Source: Parasulfuritortus sp037439465 (GTDB lineage Bacteria > Pseudomonadota > Gammaproteobacteria > Burkholderiales > Thiobacillaceae). Taken from it: a stretch of 64,000 nucleotides of DNA. Below, piece by piece: positions 32,947 through 42,626 of the stretch. A program made the translations under genes and the position numbers. The DNA lies in the NCBI GenBank assembly GCA_037439465.1, contig JBBIVX010000011.1:24539-88538 (forward strand), written 5' to 3'. Below the pieces are notes generated by a model, which saw only the letters and a program-made list of their open reading frames with translations, had not been told where the DNA came from and did not search any database. Within the stretch, counting starts at the first letter, position 1; the number at the start of each line of letters is the position of its first letter.

Positions 32947-35058
32947 ATGAACGCATTGCCTAAATATTTGCCCTTTCTACGCTGGTTCCCGCTCAAGACC
33001 GACATGGTCAAAGCGGACTTTGTGGCCGGCATTACCGTGGCGCTGGTCCTGATTCCACAATCCATGGCCTATGCGCAATTGGCGGGCATGCCGGCCTACT
33101 ATGGCCTGTATGCCGCCTTCCTGCCGGCGGCCGTGGCTGCGTTGTGGGGATCGTCGAACCAATTGGCCACCGGGCCGGTGGCGGTGGTATCGCTGCTGAC
33201 CGCGTCCAGCTTGGCGGTGTTCGCGGCGCCTGGTTCGCCCGACTTCATCGCCCTGGCGATCATGCTGGCGCTTTTTGTCGGCCTCATCCAATTACTGCTG
33301 GGGGTGTTCAAGCTGGGGGTGGTCGTCAACTTCCTGTCGCATCCGGTGATCGTCGGCTTCACCAACGCGGCGGCCATCATCATCGGCCTGTCGCAAGTAT
33401 CCAAGCTGTTTGGCGTGCCGATGGGCAGGAGCGAGCACTTCATCAACGACATCATTGGCGTGCTCTCGCAGATTGGCGACACGCACCTGCCGACCCTGGC
33501 CATGGGGGTGGCGGCCATCGTCATCATGTGGGCAGTAAAGAAGTTTCGTCCCAAGTGGCCCGGCGTGTTGATCGCCGTGGTTCTGGCCACCACCCTGTCC
33601 TGGGCGATCGGTTTCGAGCACAACAGTACCGCCAAAGGCGAGCAGATCGCCGACCCCGATGTGCGGGTGCTGGTCGATGAATTAACGCGGACCGAGCAGC
33701 GTGTGATCGAGATCAACACGGAAATCGCCGACAAGTCGAAACGGCTGGCGATGGCTGCGGCAAGCTATGGCGCACACAGCCAAGCGGCGCTGAGCCTGCA
33801 TTACGAAATCGATGTGCTGCACCTTAATCTGGAAGATCGCGAACGGGAAAATGCCAAGCGGATGCGCGCCCTGCGCAAGATGGCCTTCCAGCGCGCCGGT
33901 GACAGCGGCGGCGTGCTTTATCTTGAAGGCGAGGCCCCCCAGGGCGTTGCCACCGACGGCGTGCGCTGGCGGATCAAGAAGGTCAAGGGCGGCGAGCTGA
34001 AACTGGTGGGCGGCGGCGAGGTGGTGGGTAACGTCCCCCAGGGCTTGCCCAGTCTCGCGCTGCCGCATCTTGACATGAGCAAGCTGGCTTCGCTGTTGTC
34101 GGTGGCATTGGTGATTTCCATGGTCGGTTTCATGGAAGCCATTTCCATCGCCAAGGCCATAGCCGCCAAGACCAAGCAGCGCCTTGATCCCAACCAGGAG
34201 CTGATCGGCCAAGGCATGGCCAACATCGTTGGCTCCATGAGTCAGGCTTTCCCAGTCTCCGGTTCCTTCTCGCGCTCGGCGGTGAACATGAACGCCGGCG
34301 CCAAGAGCGGCATGAGCGCGATCTTTACCGCGTTGTTCGTGCTGCTCACCCTGTTGTTTCTGACCCCGCTGCTGTATCACCTGCCGCAGGCGGTGCTGGC
34401 GGCGATCATCATCATGGCGGTGATCGGCCTGATTAATTTTAAGGCGATCAAGCACGCCTGGCACGCCAATCGCCACGACGGCATCGCCGCCGTGGTGACC
34501 TTCGTGGCCACCCTGGCCTTTGCCCCGCATCTGGACAACGGCATCATGGTTGGGGCCGGCCTGGCGCTGGTGCTCTACCTATTGCGCACCATGAAACCGC
34601 GGGTGGCGCAGCTGGGGCGATTCCAGGATGGCACCTTGCGCGACATCAGGGTCAATCCCGATCTGCCGACCAGCGAGCATGTGGTGGCCATGCGCTTCGA
34701 CGGCCAGCTCTATTTCGCCAACGTCGCCTACTTCGAGGACGCTGTTCTGGAGACCCTGGCCGATCATCCGCGCGCCAAGTACCTGCTCATCGTCGGCGAC
34801 GGCATCAACCAGCTCGACGCTTCAGGTGAAGAGGTCGTCCACCACCTGTTCAGCCGCCTCAAGGACGCTGGCGTTACCCTCGTGTTCTCCGGCCTGAAGA
34901 AACAGGTGCTGGACGTGATGCGCGCCACCGGCCTGTTCGAGGTCATCACTCAGGACAACCTCTTCGCCACCGAGGACCAGGCTATCGCCGCGATCTACGA
35001 GCGGCTGGGCGAGGCGGCCCAGGACGACCTTTTCTGTGCCTTGAAATCGGTGCGATAA
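32947..35058 (+). CDS. SulP family anion transporter with coiled-coil insertion
   Basis: A 703-residue SulP transporter, about 100-130 residues longer than the common form. The membrane part is canonical (VALVLIPQSMAYAQLAGMPA; FPVSGSFSRSAVNMNAGAKS) and the STAS domain follows at about 570-690 (FDGQLYFANVAYFEDAVL). The extra part is residues 224-356, a charged, heptad-like helical stretch (DELTRTEQRVIEINTEIADK and onward to about 312) and a short beta-like tail, placed just before VGNVPQGLPSLALP. Positive residues before the preceding helix (KKFRPKW) suggest the insert faces the periplasm. Substrate may be sulfate or bicarbonate; not determined. Confidence 0.9.
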   Translation: MNALPKYLPFLRWFPLKTDMVKADFVAGITVALVLIPQSMAYAQLAGMPAYYGLYAAFLPAAVAALWGSSNQLATGPVAVVSLLTASSLAVFAAPGSPDFIALAIMLALFVGLIQLLLGVFKLGVVVNFLSHPVIVGFTNAAAIIIGLSQVSKLFGVPMGRSEHFINDIIGVLSQIGDTHLPTLAMGVAAIVIMWAVKKFRPKWPGVLIAVVLATTLSWAIGFEHNSTAKGEQIADPDVRVLVDELTRTEQRVIEINTEIADKSKRLAMAAASYGAHSQAALSLHYEIDVLHLNLEDRERENAKRMRALRKMAFQRAGDSGGVLYLEGEAPQGVATDGVRWRIKKVKGGELKLVGGGEVVGNVPQGLPSLALPHLDMSKLASLLSVALVISMVGFMEAISIAKAIAAKTKQRLDPNQELIGQGMANIVGSMSQAFPVSGSFSRSAVNMNAGAKSGMSAIFTALFVLLTLLFLTPLLYHLPQAVLAAIIIMAVIGLINFKAIKHAWHANRHDGIAAVVTFVATLAFAPHLDNGIMVGAGLALVLYLLRTMKPRVAQLGRFQDGTLRDIRVNPDLPTSEHVVAMRFDGQLYFANVAYFEDAVLETLADHPRAKYLLIVGDGINQLDASGEEVVHHLFSRLKDAGVTLVFSGLKKQVLDVMRATGLFEVITQDNLFATEDQAIAAIYERLGEAAQDDLFCALKSVR

Positions 35059-35169
35059 TTCAGCCACTATGACTGCGCCTCTGTCTATTCACCGCCCATC
35101 CAGTCTGATTAGATTGGCTGGTGGAAGGCTGGAGGCCGCCGCGGATCCGAGGATGGTGGCGCCCTTGCC

Positions 35170-37230
35170 ATGAGCGCGGTGAACATGGTCGACGGGATTC
35201 CGCTGTTTCTGGCCTATGTTGCGCCGGCAAGCGCACTGTTGTCGGGCGTCGTTTCCCTGTTCGCCGTGCGCCGCCATCCCGGCTTTCTGCACACCGGCTC
35301 ATTCCTTTTGCTGTTTCTCGCCGGCGTGACCGACGTCATTGCCGGCGGCTGGGCCTTGCTCACCGATCTTACTCTCGTCGATCGCCTGGCACTCGGCCTG
35401 CCCTGGCTCGAATGGCATATCCGGCTCGATCCGCTGTCCGGCTTCTTCATGATCCTGCTCGGCACGCTGGTGATCGCCGTATCGCTCTACGGCCCCAGCT
35501 ATACCCGTGAGTACACCCACGGCGAGGCCCCGCAGCCCTTGCCGCCGCTGGGCGTGTTCACCGCGACCTTCGTCATTGGCATGCAGATGCTGCTGCTCGC
35601 CGACGATGCCCTGGTGTTCATGATCTTCTGGGAAATAATGTCGCTGTCCGGCTATTTCCTCGTGGCCTTCCAGCACCAGCATGCCGCCAACCGCCACGCC
35701 GCCTTCCTCTATTTGTTGCTCGCGCATGTGGGTTCGCTGGTCATACTGCTTTCCTTCGGCGTGCTTGCCGCCTTCGGCGGCGGCCTGACCTTCGCGCAGA
35801 TGCGCGCCGCCTCACTGACGCCGTTGTGGGCGACGCTGGCCTTCGCCTTCGCCTTCCTCGGCTTCGGCACCAAGGCGGGCATGGTGCCGCTGCACGTCTG
35901 GCTGCCCGACGCGCACCCGGTCGCGCCATCGCATATCTCGGCGATGATGAGCGGCGCCATGCTCAAGATGGGCATCTACGGCATCGTCCGCGTGAGTTTC
36001 GATTTGATCGGCGAGGTGCGCTGGGAATGGGGCGTGGCGGTGCTTGTCATCGGTACCGCCTCGGCCTTGCTGGGCGTGCTCTACGCCCTGATGCAGCACG
36101 ACCTCAAGCGTCTGCTCGCCTATCACTCGATCGAGAACATCGGCATCATCCTCATGGGGCTGGGCATGTCGATGATCTTCCTCGGCAGCGGCCATCCGCT
36201 GCTCGGCACGCTCGGCCTGGTGGCGGCGCTCTATCACACGCTCAACCACGCGTTGTTCAAGGGCCTGTTGTTCCTCGGCGCCGGCGCCGTGCTCTATCGC
36301 ACCCACGAGCGCGACCTCGAACGCATGGGCGGCCTGATCCAGCGCATGCCGGTCACGGCGTTCATGTTCCTGATCGGCAGCGTCGCCATCTCCGCGCTGC
36401 CGCCGTTCAACGGCTTTGTTTCCGAGTGGTTGACCTTCCAGGCGGCCTTGCAGGCGCCGGCGCTGGACAATGGCGTGCTGCGCATGATCATGCCGATCGC
36501 CGCCGCCCTGCTCGCCCTGACCGGGGCACTCGCTGCCGCCTGTTTCGTCAAGGCCTTCGGTATTGCCTTCCTCGGCAAGCCGCGTACCCGCCATGTCGCC
36601 CATGCCCGCGAAGTGCCTATGGGCATGCTGCTCGGCATGGGCTGGCTGGCAACCCTTTGCCTGGTATTGGGCGTCCTGCCGACGCCGATGATCGAGGCCA
36701 TGGCGCCGATCACGCGGCTGCTGGCGCACACCGAACTGCCGGCGGCGGCCGCCCAGGGCTGGTTATGGCTGACGCCCGTCTCGCCACAGGTCGCCTCCTA
36801 TTCGGCGCCGTTCGTTCTCCTCGCCCTGATCGTGGTGTACGGCCTGGGCTACCTGTTCCTCAGGCGCGGCGCCGCTCCCGCCCGCCGTTGCTATCCCTGG
36901 GACTGCGGCTTCGGTCAACTCAGCCACCGCATGGAATACACCTCGACCTCATTCACCCAACCGATCCGGCGCGTTTTCGGCGCGGTCTGGAAGGTCGAAG
37001 AGGCGATCGAAACGACGACTGACGGCGCCAGGCCGCTTCCGCGCGTGACCGGCATCCGCCATCACCTGCACGTGCAGGACTGGTCATGGCTCAAGGTTTA
37101 TCAGCCGATCGGTTGGCTGGTGCTTGACGCCGCCCGGCGCATCGGCTTCATCCAGACCGGCAGCATCCATACCTACCTGAAATATTCATTCGGGACGCTC
37201 ATCTTCCTGCTCTGGATAGTCAGCCTATGA
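35170..37230 (+). CDS. Ehr-type complex, HyfB-like antiporter subunit (copy 1)
   Basis: A 686-residue proton-conducting membrane subunit of the NuoL/HyfB/Mrp family. The channel core is recognisable (HAAFLYLLLAHVGSLVILLS; HVWLPDAHPVAPSHISAMMSG; LLAYHSIENIGIILMGLGM; LYHTLNHALFKGLLFLGAGA). The C-terminal domain YPWDCGFGQLSHRMEYTSTS followed by FTQPIRRVFG is diagnostic of HyfB rather than NuoL. It is expected to pump protons or sodium ions. First gene of a six-gene set with gene overlaps; stop overlaps the next start by ATGA. Start 35170 lacks a strong ribosome site; 35185 is an alternative. Confidence 0.9.
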   Translation: MSAVNMVDGIPLFLAYVAPASALLSGVVSLFAVRRHPGFLHTGSFLLLFLAGVTDVIAGGWALLTDLTLVDRLALGLPWLEWHIRLDPLSGFFMILLGTLVIAVSLYGPSYTREYTHGEAPQPLPPLGVFTATFVIGMQMLLLADDALVFMIFWEIMSLSGYFLVAFQHQHAANRHAAFLYLLLAHVGSLVILLSFGVLAAFGGGLTFAQMRAASLTPLWATLAFAFAFLGFGTKAGMVPLHVWLPDAHPVAPSHISAMMSGAMLKMGIYGIVRVSFDLIGEVRWEWGVAVLVIGTASALLGVLYALMQHDLKRLLAYHSIENIGIILMGLGMSMIFLGSGHPLLGTLGLVAALYHTLNHALFKGLLFLGAGAVLYRTHERDLERMGGLIQRMPVTAFMFLIGSVAISALPPFNGFVSEWLTFQAALQAPALDNGVLRMIMPIAAALLALTGALAAACFVKAFGIAFLGKPRTRHVAHAREVPMGMLLGMGWLATLCLVLGVLPTPMIEAMAPITRLLAHTELPAAAAQGWLWLTPVSPQVASYSAPFVLLALIVVYGLGYLFLRRGAAPARRCYPWDCGFGQLSHRMEYTSTSFTQPIRRVFGAVWKVEEAIETTTDGARPLPRVTGIRHHLHVQDWSWLKVYQPIGWLVLDAARRIGFIQTGSIHTYLKYSFGTLIFLLWIVSL

Positions 37231-38201
37231 ACAGCCTTGCCATGAACAGCCTGTCGATTGCCTGGGCCCTGGCCGCCGCACAGACACTGCTCTTCATCGC
37301 CGCCGCGCCGCTGATGGCCGGTTGGGTCAAGCGCCTCAAGTGCCACATGCAGAACCGTGCGGCGCCGGCCGTGTGGCAGCCCTACCGCGATCTGGCCAAG
37401 CTGATGAGGAAGGACATGGTGCTGGCCGAGAATGCCACATGGTTGTTTCGCGCCACGCCCTATATCGTTTTCGGCGCCACCCTGCTTGCCGCCGCCGCGG
37501 TGCCGCTCATCGTCGTGCATCTGCCCACCGCCGCCATCGCCGACCTGATCGTGCTGGTCGGCTTTTTCGCCCTGGCGCGGTTTTTCACTGCGCTGGCCGC
37601 CCTCGATATTGGCACCGCTTTCGGTGGCATGGGCGCCTCGCGCGAAATGACTGTCGCCGCGTTGGCCGAGCCAGCCATGCTGATGGTAGTGTTCACACTA
37701 TCGATGACGGCGGGCACGACCAATCTGTCGACGGCCACCGATGTCGTGTTGCAGACCGGCGTGGCGCTGCGCCCGTCGTTTCTGTTCGCCCTGCTGGCGC
37801 TGGCCATGGTGGCGGTCGCCGAGTGCGGCCGCATCCCGGTGGACAACCCGGCCACCCACCTCGAACTGACCATGTTGCACGAGGCCATGATCCTGGAATA
37901 TGGCGGCCGCCACCTGGCGCTGATCGAGTGGGCCAGCCAGATAAAGCTGATGATTTATGCGGTGCTTATCGTCGATTTTTTCTTCCCCTGGGGCATCGCC
38001 CGCGACTTCAGCGCCGTCTCGCTGGGCATAGGCGTCGGCGCCGTCGTGGCCAAGATGATGTTGCTCGCCATGCTGCTGGTGGCCTGGGAAACGGTGCTGG
38101 CCAAGATGCGCCTGTTCCGGGCGCCGCAGTACCTCGGCTTTGCCTTCCTGCTGGCCCTGCTCGGCATGCTCACCAGCATCGTGCTGGAAACGGGGAGTTA
38201 G
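37227..38201 (+). CDS. Ehr-type complex, HyfC/NuoH-like subunit (copy 1)
   Basis: A 324-residue membrane subunit of the NuoH/HycD/HyfC family that connects the membrane arm to the peripheral arm. Family motifs include QPYRDLAKLMRKD near residue 52, ARFFTALAALDIGTAFGGMG, AECGRIPVDNPATHLELTM and HEAMILEYGGRHLALIEW. About eight hydrophobic segments. Start overlaps the upstream gene by ATGA; the downstream gene starts immediately after its stop. Confidence 0.92.
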   Translation: MNSLAMNSLSIAWALAAAQTLLFIAAAPLMAGWVKRLKCHMQNRAAPAVWQPYRDLAKLMRKDMVLAENATWLFRATPYIVFGATLLAAAAVPLIVVHLPTAAIADLIVLVGFFALARFFTALAALDIGTAFGGMGASREMTVAALAEPAMLMVVFTLSMTAGTTNLSTATDVVLQTGVALRPSFLFALLALAMVAVAECGRIPVDNPATHLELTMLHEAMILEYGGRHLALIEWASQIKLMIYAVLIVDFFFPWGIARDFSAVSLGIGVGAVVAKMMLLAMLLVAWETVLAKMRLFRAPQYLGFAFLLALLGMLTSIVLETGS

Positions 38202-38918
38202 ATGGAGTTAACCAGTCTCGGCCTCTACAGCCAGGCCATCATCGTCTTCGCCGCCCTGGTGCTGTTCACCTCTTTTGTGATGCTTGCCCAGCCACGCATC
38301 CAGCCGCTGATCTACACCTTCGCCTGGCAGGGCCTGTTGCTGGCGGTGGTGACCGTGCTGGTGGCTCTTGTTTCGAAGCACCCCCACCTCTACATCTCGG
38401 CGGCGCTCACCGTGGTGCTCAAGGTCGGGCTGATCCCCTGGCTGCTCTACCGGCTGAGTGTGCGGCTCAACATGAATTACGAGACGGAGTCGATCACGAA
38501 CCCTTCGATACTGCTGCTGGGCGGCGCCGGCCTGGTGGTGTTCAGCTATTTCATCGCGCTGCCGATCGTCCATCTTTCCGGCCTGGCCACCCGCAACACC
38601 ATCGCTGTCAGCATTGCCGTCGAGCTGCTCGGCATGCTTATCATGATTGCCCGCAAAACGGCGATGGCCCAGGTGATCGGCTTCATGTCCATGGAGAATG
38701 GGCTGTTCTTCGCCGCCGTGGTATCGACTTATGGCATGCCGCTGATCGTCGAACTCGGCGTTGCCTTCGACGTCATGGTCGCGTCCATCCTCTTCGGCGT
38801 GTTTTTCTTCCACCTGCGCGACTCGTTCGACTCGCTTGACGTCAGCCATCTCAACCGGCTGTCCGAGACCGATGAGGCCATGCCCTTGGCGGGAGCGGCG
38901 GAGGCGGAGCAGCCATGA
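38202..38918 (+). CDS. Ehr-type complex, HyfE/NuoK-like subunit (copy 1)
   Basis: A 238-residue membrane subunit of the HyfE type, which carries the NuoK-like core (AVSIAVELLGMLIMIARKTA, MSMENGLFFAAVVSTYGMPL) and six to seven hydrophobic segments. The C-terminal soluble tail (FHLRDSFDSLDVSHLN) is typical of HyfE. It follows hyfC without a gap and overlaps hyfF by four bases. Confidence 0.88.
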   Translation: MELTSLGLYSQAIIVFAALVLFTSFVMLAQPRIQPLIYTFAWQGLLLAVVTVLVALVSKHPHLYISAALTVVLKVGLIPWLLYRLSVRLNMNYETESITNPSILLLGGAGLVVFSYFIALPIVHLSGLATRNTIAVSIAVELLGMLIMIARKTAMAQVIGFMSMENGLFFAAVVSTYGMPLIVELGVAFDVMVASILFGVFFFHLRDSFDSLDVSHLNRLSETDEAMPLAGAAEAEQP

Positions 38919-40387
38919 TACTGCTCGAAATCACCCTGCTGGCGCCGCTGGTCGGCGGCCTGCTGCTGGCTTTCATCGGCCACCGCGCGACGGCCGGCTG
39001 GCTCAACGTGGCCACCGGCGCCGTCACCTTTGTTGCCTCGCTGGCCCTGGCGCTGGATGTCTTCGACCACGGTGCGCGGTTGTCCGCCGGCAAGATGTTC
39101 TACATCGACGCCTTCAACGTCTATCTCGTCGCCCTCACGGCCTTCGTCGGCATGACCACCTCGATCTTCTCGCGCCCCTACATGCGCCACGAGGTCGAGC
39201 GCGGCCGCGTCACCGACCGGCGCATGCGCCTCTACCACTCGATGTATCAGGGCTTCCTGTTCTCGATGCTGCTGGCGCTGTCCACCAATAATCTCGGCAT
39301 CATGTGGGTGGCCATGGAGTCGGCCACCCTGACCACCGTGCTGCTGGTCTCGCTCTACCGCACGCCGGAATCGATCGAAGCGGCCTGGAAGTATTTCGTG
39401 CTGTGCGGCGTTGGCATCGCCCAGGCCCTGTTCGGCACCGTGCTCATCTACTTCGCCGCCGAGAACCGGCCGGGCGGCGAGCGCGGCGATACGCTGCTGT
39501 GGACCGTGTTGCACGACACGACTGCCGGCGGCCTCGACCCGGCCGTGGTGTCGCTCGCCTTCGTCTTTCTGCTGGTCGGCTACGGCACCAAGGTTGGCCT
39601 GGTGCCGCTGCACAACTGGCTGCCGGACGCCCACTCCGAGGGCCCGACGCCGATGTCCGCCGTGCTTTCCGGGCTGCTGCTGAATGTCGCGCTGTATGCC
39701 CTGGTGCGCTTCAAGATGCTGGTGGACGCCTCGTTGCACATGGAACTGGCTGGCCACCTGATGATGGGCTTCGGCCTGCTGTCGTTCGTCGTCGCCGGGC
39801 TGTTCCTGCACCGCCAGCATGACATCAAGCGCATGTACAGCTACTCGTCGATCGAGCACATGGGGCTGATGACCTTCGCCTTCGGCATCGGCGGGCCGCT
39901 GGCCACCTTCGGCGCGCTCCTGCACATGACCATGAACTCGCTCACCAAATCGGCCATCTTCGTCACCGTCGGCTATGCCTCACAACTCGCCGGCACGCAG
40001 CGCATCGACCGGATTCGTGGCTTGATCCGTACCCAGCCCGGCATCGGCTGGGGGCTGTTGATCGGCACCGTGGCGATCGCCGGTTTCCCGCCCTTCGGCG
40101 TGTTCATCAGCGAGTTCCTGTTGCTGATGGCCACCATGAAGTCCTGGCCCTGGCTGACCATCCCGCTGTTGTTCGGCTTCGGCGTGGCCTTCGCCGGCCT
40201 GTTCCGTCACCTGCAGCCGATGGTGTTCGGCGAGCCGCCCGCTGGCCAGAAACCGGTCCAGGCCAATATGCTGCCTGTCGTGGTGCACCTTGCCTTGGTG
40301 CTGTGGCTCGGGCTATCGATCCCGGACTTCCTGTCCGGCTGGTTCGAGCAGGCCACCCTGCTGATCTCCGGGGCTTCGCTGCGATGA
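38915..40387 (+). CDS. Ehr-type complex, HyfF/NuoN-like antiporter subunit (copy 1)
   Basis: A 490-residue second antiporter-like membrane subunit of the HyfF (NuoM/N-like) type. Core motifs: MWVAMESATLTTVLLVSLYR, FVLCGVGIAQALFGTVLIY, VPLHNWLPDAHSEGPTPMSA, YSYSSIEHMGLMTFAFGIG and HMTMNSLTKSAIFVTVGYAS. Together with the HyfB-like subunit it would give the complex two ion channels. Overlaps the upstream gene and the downstream gene by ATGA. Confidence 0.9.
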   Translation: MILLEITLLAPLVGGLLLAFIGHRATAGWLNVATGAVTFVASLALALDVFDHGARLSAGKMFYIDAFNVYLVALTAFVGMTTSIFSRPYMRHEVERGRVTDRRMRLYHSMYQGFLFSMLLALSTNNLGIMWVAMESATLTTVLLVSLYRTPESIEAAWKYFVLCGVGIAQALFGTVLIYFAAENRPGGERGDTLLWTVLHDTTAGGLDPAVVSLAFVFLLVGYGTKVGLVPLHNWLPDAHSEGPTPMSAVLSGLLLNVALYALVRFKMLVDASLHMELAGHLMMGFGLLSFVVAGLFLHRQHDIKRMYSYSSIEHMGLMTFAFGIGGPLATFGALLHMTMNSLTKSAIFVTVGYASQLAGTQRIDRIRGLIRTQPGIGWGLLIGTVAIAGFPPFGVFISEFLLLMATMKSWPWLTIPLLFGFGVAFAGLFRHLQPMVFGEPPAGQKPVQANMLPVVVHLALVLWLGLSIPDFLSGWFEQATLLISGASLR

Positions 40388-41970
40388 CCACGAAGATACC
40401 CTTTGCCGCGTTTATTGGCCGCCTGGCCGAAGCCGGGGTTGCCGTAGAAATTCCGGCCACGCCGGCGCCGGCGCCGGCGCGGGCCATCGAGGTGGCGAGC
40501 GACGACTGGGGCCGGCTCGGTCGGGAAGCCGACGCCTGGGGCTGCCGCTGGGCGGCGGGTTGGGGGGAGGACCTGGGCGGAACGCTGCGCATCAATGCCT
40601 GCTTCGAGCAGGCCGGCGCCTACCTGCTGGCGCGCACGACGGTGACCCGCACCCACCCGATGCTGCCCTCGCATACGCCGTACTATCCGGCCGCCGACCG
40701 GCCCGAGCGCCATACCCAGGATATGTTCGGTGTCGCCTTTTCCGACCATCCTGATGCGCGTCGCTGGACCCGGCATCGGGCCTGGAAGAGCGCGGAATAT
40801 CCGCTGCGCCGCGATTTTCCTGTGCTTGGCCGACCGCCTGCGCAGACGTCGGCCGACCATCAATACCGGTTTCTCGCCGCCCACGGCAGTGGCGTCTACG
40901 AAATCCCGGTCGGGCCGGTTCATGCCGGCATCATCGAGCCGGGGCACTTCCGCTTTCAGGCGGTGGGCGAGACCGTGCTCAATCTTGAGGAGCGTCTCGG
41001 CTACACCCACAAGGGCACCGAGAAGATCGCCGAAGGCCGCGACGCAGCGGGCCTCGCGCGCCTGGCCGGGCGGGTCTCGGGCGATTCCACCGTGGCGCAC
41101 GCCTGGGCGGCGTGCATGGCGATGGAGCGGGCGGCGGGATTGACGCCGCCGCCGCGCGCCACCTGGTTGCGCGCCCTGATGTGCGAGCGCGAGCGGATTG
41201 CCAACCATCTTGGCGACATCGGCGCCATCGTCAACGACGTCGGTTTCGCTTTCGGTTTCTACCAGTTCGGGCGGCTGCGCGAGGCCTGGCAACGTGTATC
41301 CAACGCTGCCTTCGGGCATCGTTTCATGATGGACCGCATTGTCCCGGGCGGCGTCGCTGCCGATCTTGCGCCGGAATCGATCGCCGCCATGCGCGACGAG
41401 GCCGTCGCCCTGCGCCAGCAGGTCGGCAAGCTGATGGCCATCCTCTACGACTCGCCTTCGCTGACCAACCGGCTGCTCGGCACCGGCGTGCTGACGCCGG
41501 AACAGGCCAGTACGCTGGGCTGCATGGGGTATGTCGGGCGGGCATCGAGCCTGTACTTCGACGTGCGCCGCGCCGCGCCCTATCCGCCCTATGACCGGTT
41601 GAAGGCCAAGGGCGTGCTGCATCACACCGGCGATGTCAACGCCAGGGTGCGGATGCGCCACGAGGAAATCCTCGCCTCGCTCGATCTCGTCGAGGCGCTG
41701 CTCGCCGGGCTGCCCGGCGGCGCGATCCACAGCGAGTGGCCAACCCCCGCGGAAGGGACGGAGGGCCTCGGCATCGTCGAGGGCTGGCGTGGCGAAATCA
41801 TCAGCTATGTCCGCTTCGAAGGCGCCGGACGCATCGCCCGCTTCTTCCCCCGTGATCCGTCCTGGACCACCTGGCCGGCACTGGAAGTGCTGATCCACGA
41901 CAATATCGTTCCCGACTTCCCGGTGTGCAATAAGTCGGTGAACGGCTCCTATTCGGGGCAGGATCTGTAA
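40384..41970 (+). CDS. Ehr-type complex, HyfG-like large subunit without Ni-Fe ligands (copy 1)
   Basis: A 528-residue fusion of a NuoC-like domain (residues 60-150, ERHTQDMFGVAF and HRAWKSAEYPLRRDF) with a NuoD/HycE-like domain (GYTHKGTEKIAEGRD onwards). In true HyfG/HycE the next segment contains the first CxxC pair, here R-V-S-G-D-S (Ser232 and Ser235 in place of both cysteines). The C-terminal DPCxxC motif is replaced by NKSVNGSYSGQDL. All four Ni-Fe ligands are therefore missing, so it cannot be a hydrogenase. ATG 40384 is fixed by the ATGA overlap; an upstream open extension is not conserved. Confidence 0.9.
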   Translation: MTTKIPFAAFIGRLAEAGVAVEIPATPAPAPARAIEVASDDWGRLGREADAWGCRWAAGWGEDLGGTLRINACFEQAGAYLLARTTVTRTHPMLPSHTPYYPAADRPERHTQDMFGVAFSDHPDARRWTRHRAWKSAEYPLRRDFPVLGRPPAQTSADHQYRFLAAHGSGVYEIPVGPVHAGIIEPGHFRFQAVGETVLNLEERLGYTHKGTEKIAEGRDAAGLARLAGRVSGDSTVAHAWAACMAMERAAGLTPPPRATWLRALMCERERIANHLGDIGAIVNDVGFAFGFYQFGRLREAWQRVSNAAFGHRFMMDRIVPGGVAADLAPESIAAMRDEAVALRQQVGKLMAILYDSPSLTNRLLGTGVLTPEQASTLGCMGYVGRASSLYFDVRRAAPYPPYDRLKAKGVLHHTGDVNARVRMRHEEILASLDLVEALLAGLPGGAIHSEWPTPAEGTEGLGIVEGWRGEIISYVRFEGAGRIARFFPRDPSWTTWPALEVLIHDNIVPDFPVCNKSVNGSYSGQDL

Positions 41971-42485
41971 TGCTGCGCATCTTCGCCAAGATCCAGCGCA
42001 TCGGTATCGTCACCGAGCCTGTGCCGCCAACCGTCGATCCCGTCCTCGCCGAGGTCGGCGAACAGCTCAAGGCGCATATCGGCGAGCGCTTCAGCGGTAG
42101 CCTGGCCATTCGTGAAGTGGATGCCGGCTCATGCAATGGCTGCGAGCTGGAAATCCAGGCGCTCAACAACCCCTGGTACGGCATCGAACGCTTCGGCGTG
42201 CATTTCGTCGCCAGTCCGCGCCATGCAGACCTGCTGCTGGTCACCGGTCCGGTCTCGCGTCATATGGAAGAAGCGCTGCGCCGCACCTATGCCGCCACCC
42301 CCGAACCCCGCCTGGTGATCGCCGTCGGCGCCTGCGGTGAGAACGGCGGGGAGTTCGGCACGAGCTATGCTTCATGCGGCGCGGTCGCCAATGTCATTCC
42401 GGTCGATGCTGTCATCCGTGGCTGCCCGCCGACCCCGCTCGACCTGATGCGCGGCATCCTGGAGGCCATTGGCAAGAAACCCTGA
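41970..42485 (+). CDS. Ehr-type complex, HyfI/NuoB-like iron-sulfur subunit (copy 1)
   Basis: A 171-residue small subunit of the HyfI/HycG/NuoB type. Four cysteines for the [4Fe-4S] cluster are kept: CNGC (Cys55, Cys58), AVGACGENGG (Cys122) and RGCPPTP (Cys152), with an extra Cys136 nearby. It has the hydrogenase-type CxxC rather than the CC pair of complex I. It should carry electrons next to the HyfG-like subunit. Start overlaps the upstream stop as TAATG. Last gene of set 1. Confidence 0.92.
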   Translation: MLRIFAKIQRIGIVTEPVPPTVDPVLAEVGEQLKAHIGERFSGSLAIREVDAGSCNGCELEIQALNNPWYGIERFGVHFVASPRHADLLLVTGPVSRHMEEALRRTYAATPEPRLVIAVGACGENGGEFGTSYASCGAVANVIPVDAVIRGCPPTPLDLMRGILEAIGKKP

Positions 42486-42626
42486 CCCGCCCTCACTGGT
42501 CAGTGCTGCGCCGCCGCGCGGCTTGCCCGTTGCCGGCGATATAGAAGAAAATAGTAAATTACTTATTCATTCCGATTATGGGGCCTCGTTGTTCACAGCG
42601 CTGGCGCCTCCCCGAGCGATCGATCC

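Noticed and set aside
35170..40387. DAB-type inorganic carbon pump (DabA-DabB)
   Set aside because: NuoL-like subunits are present but no DUF2309 (DabA) protein is encoded in the window.
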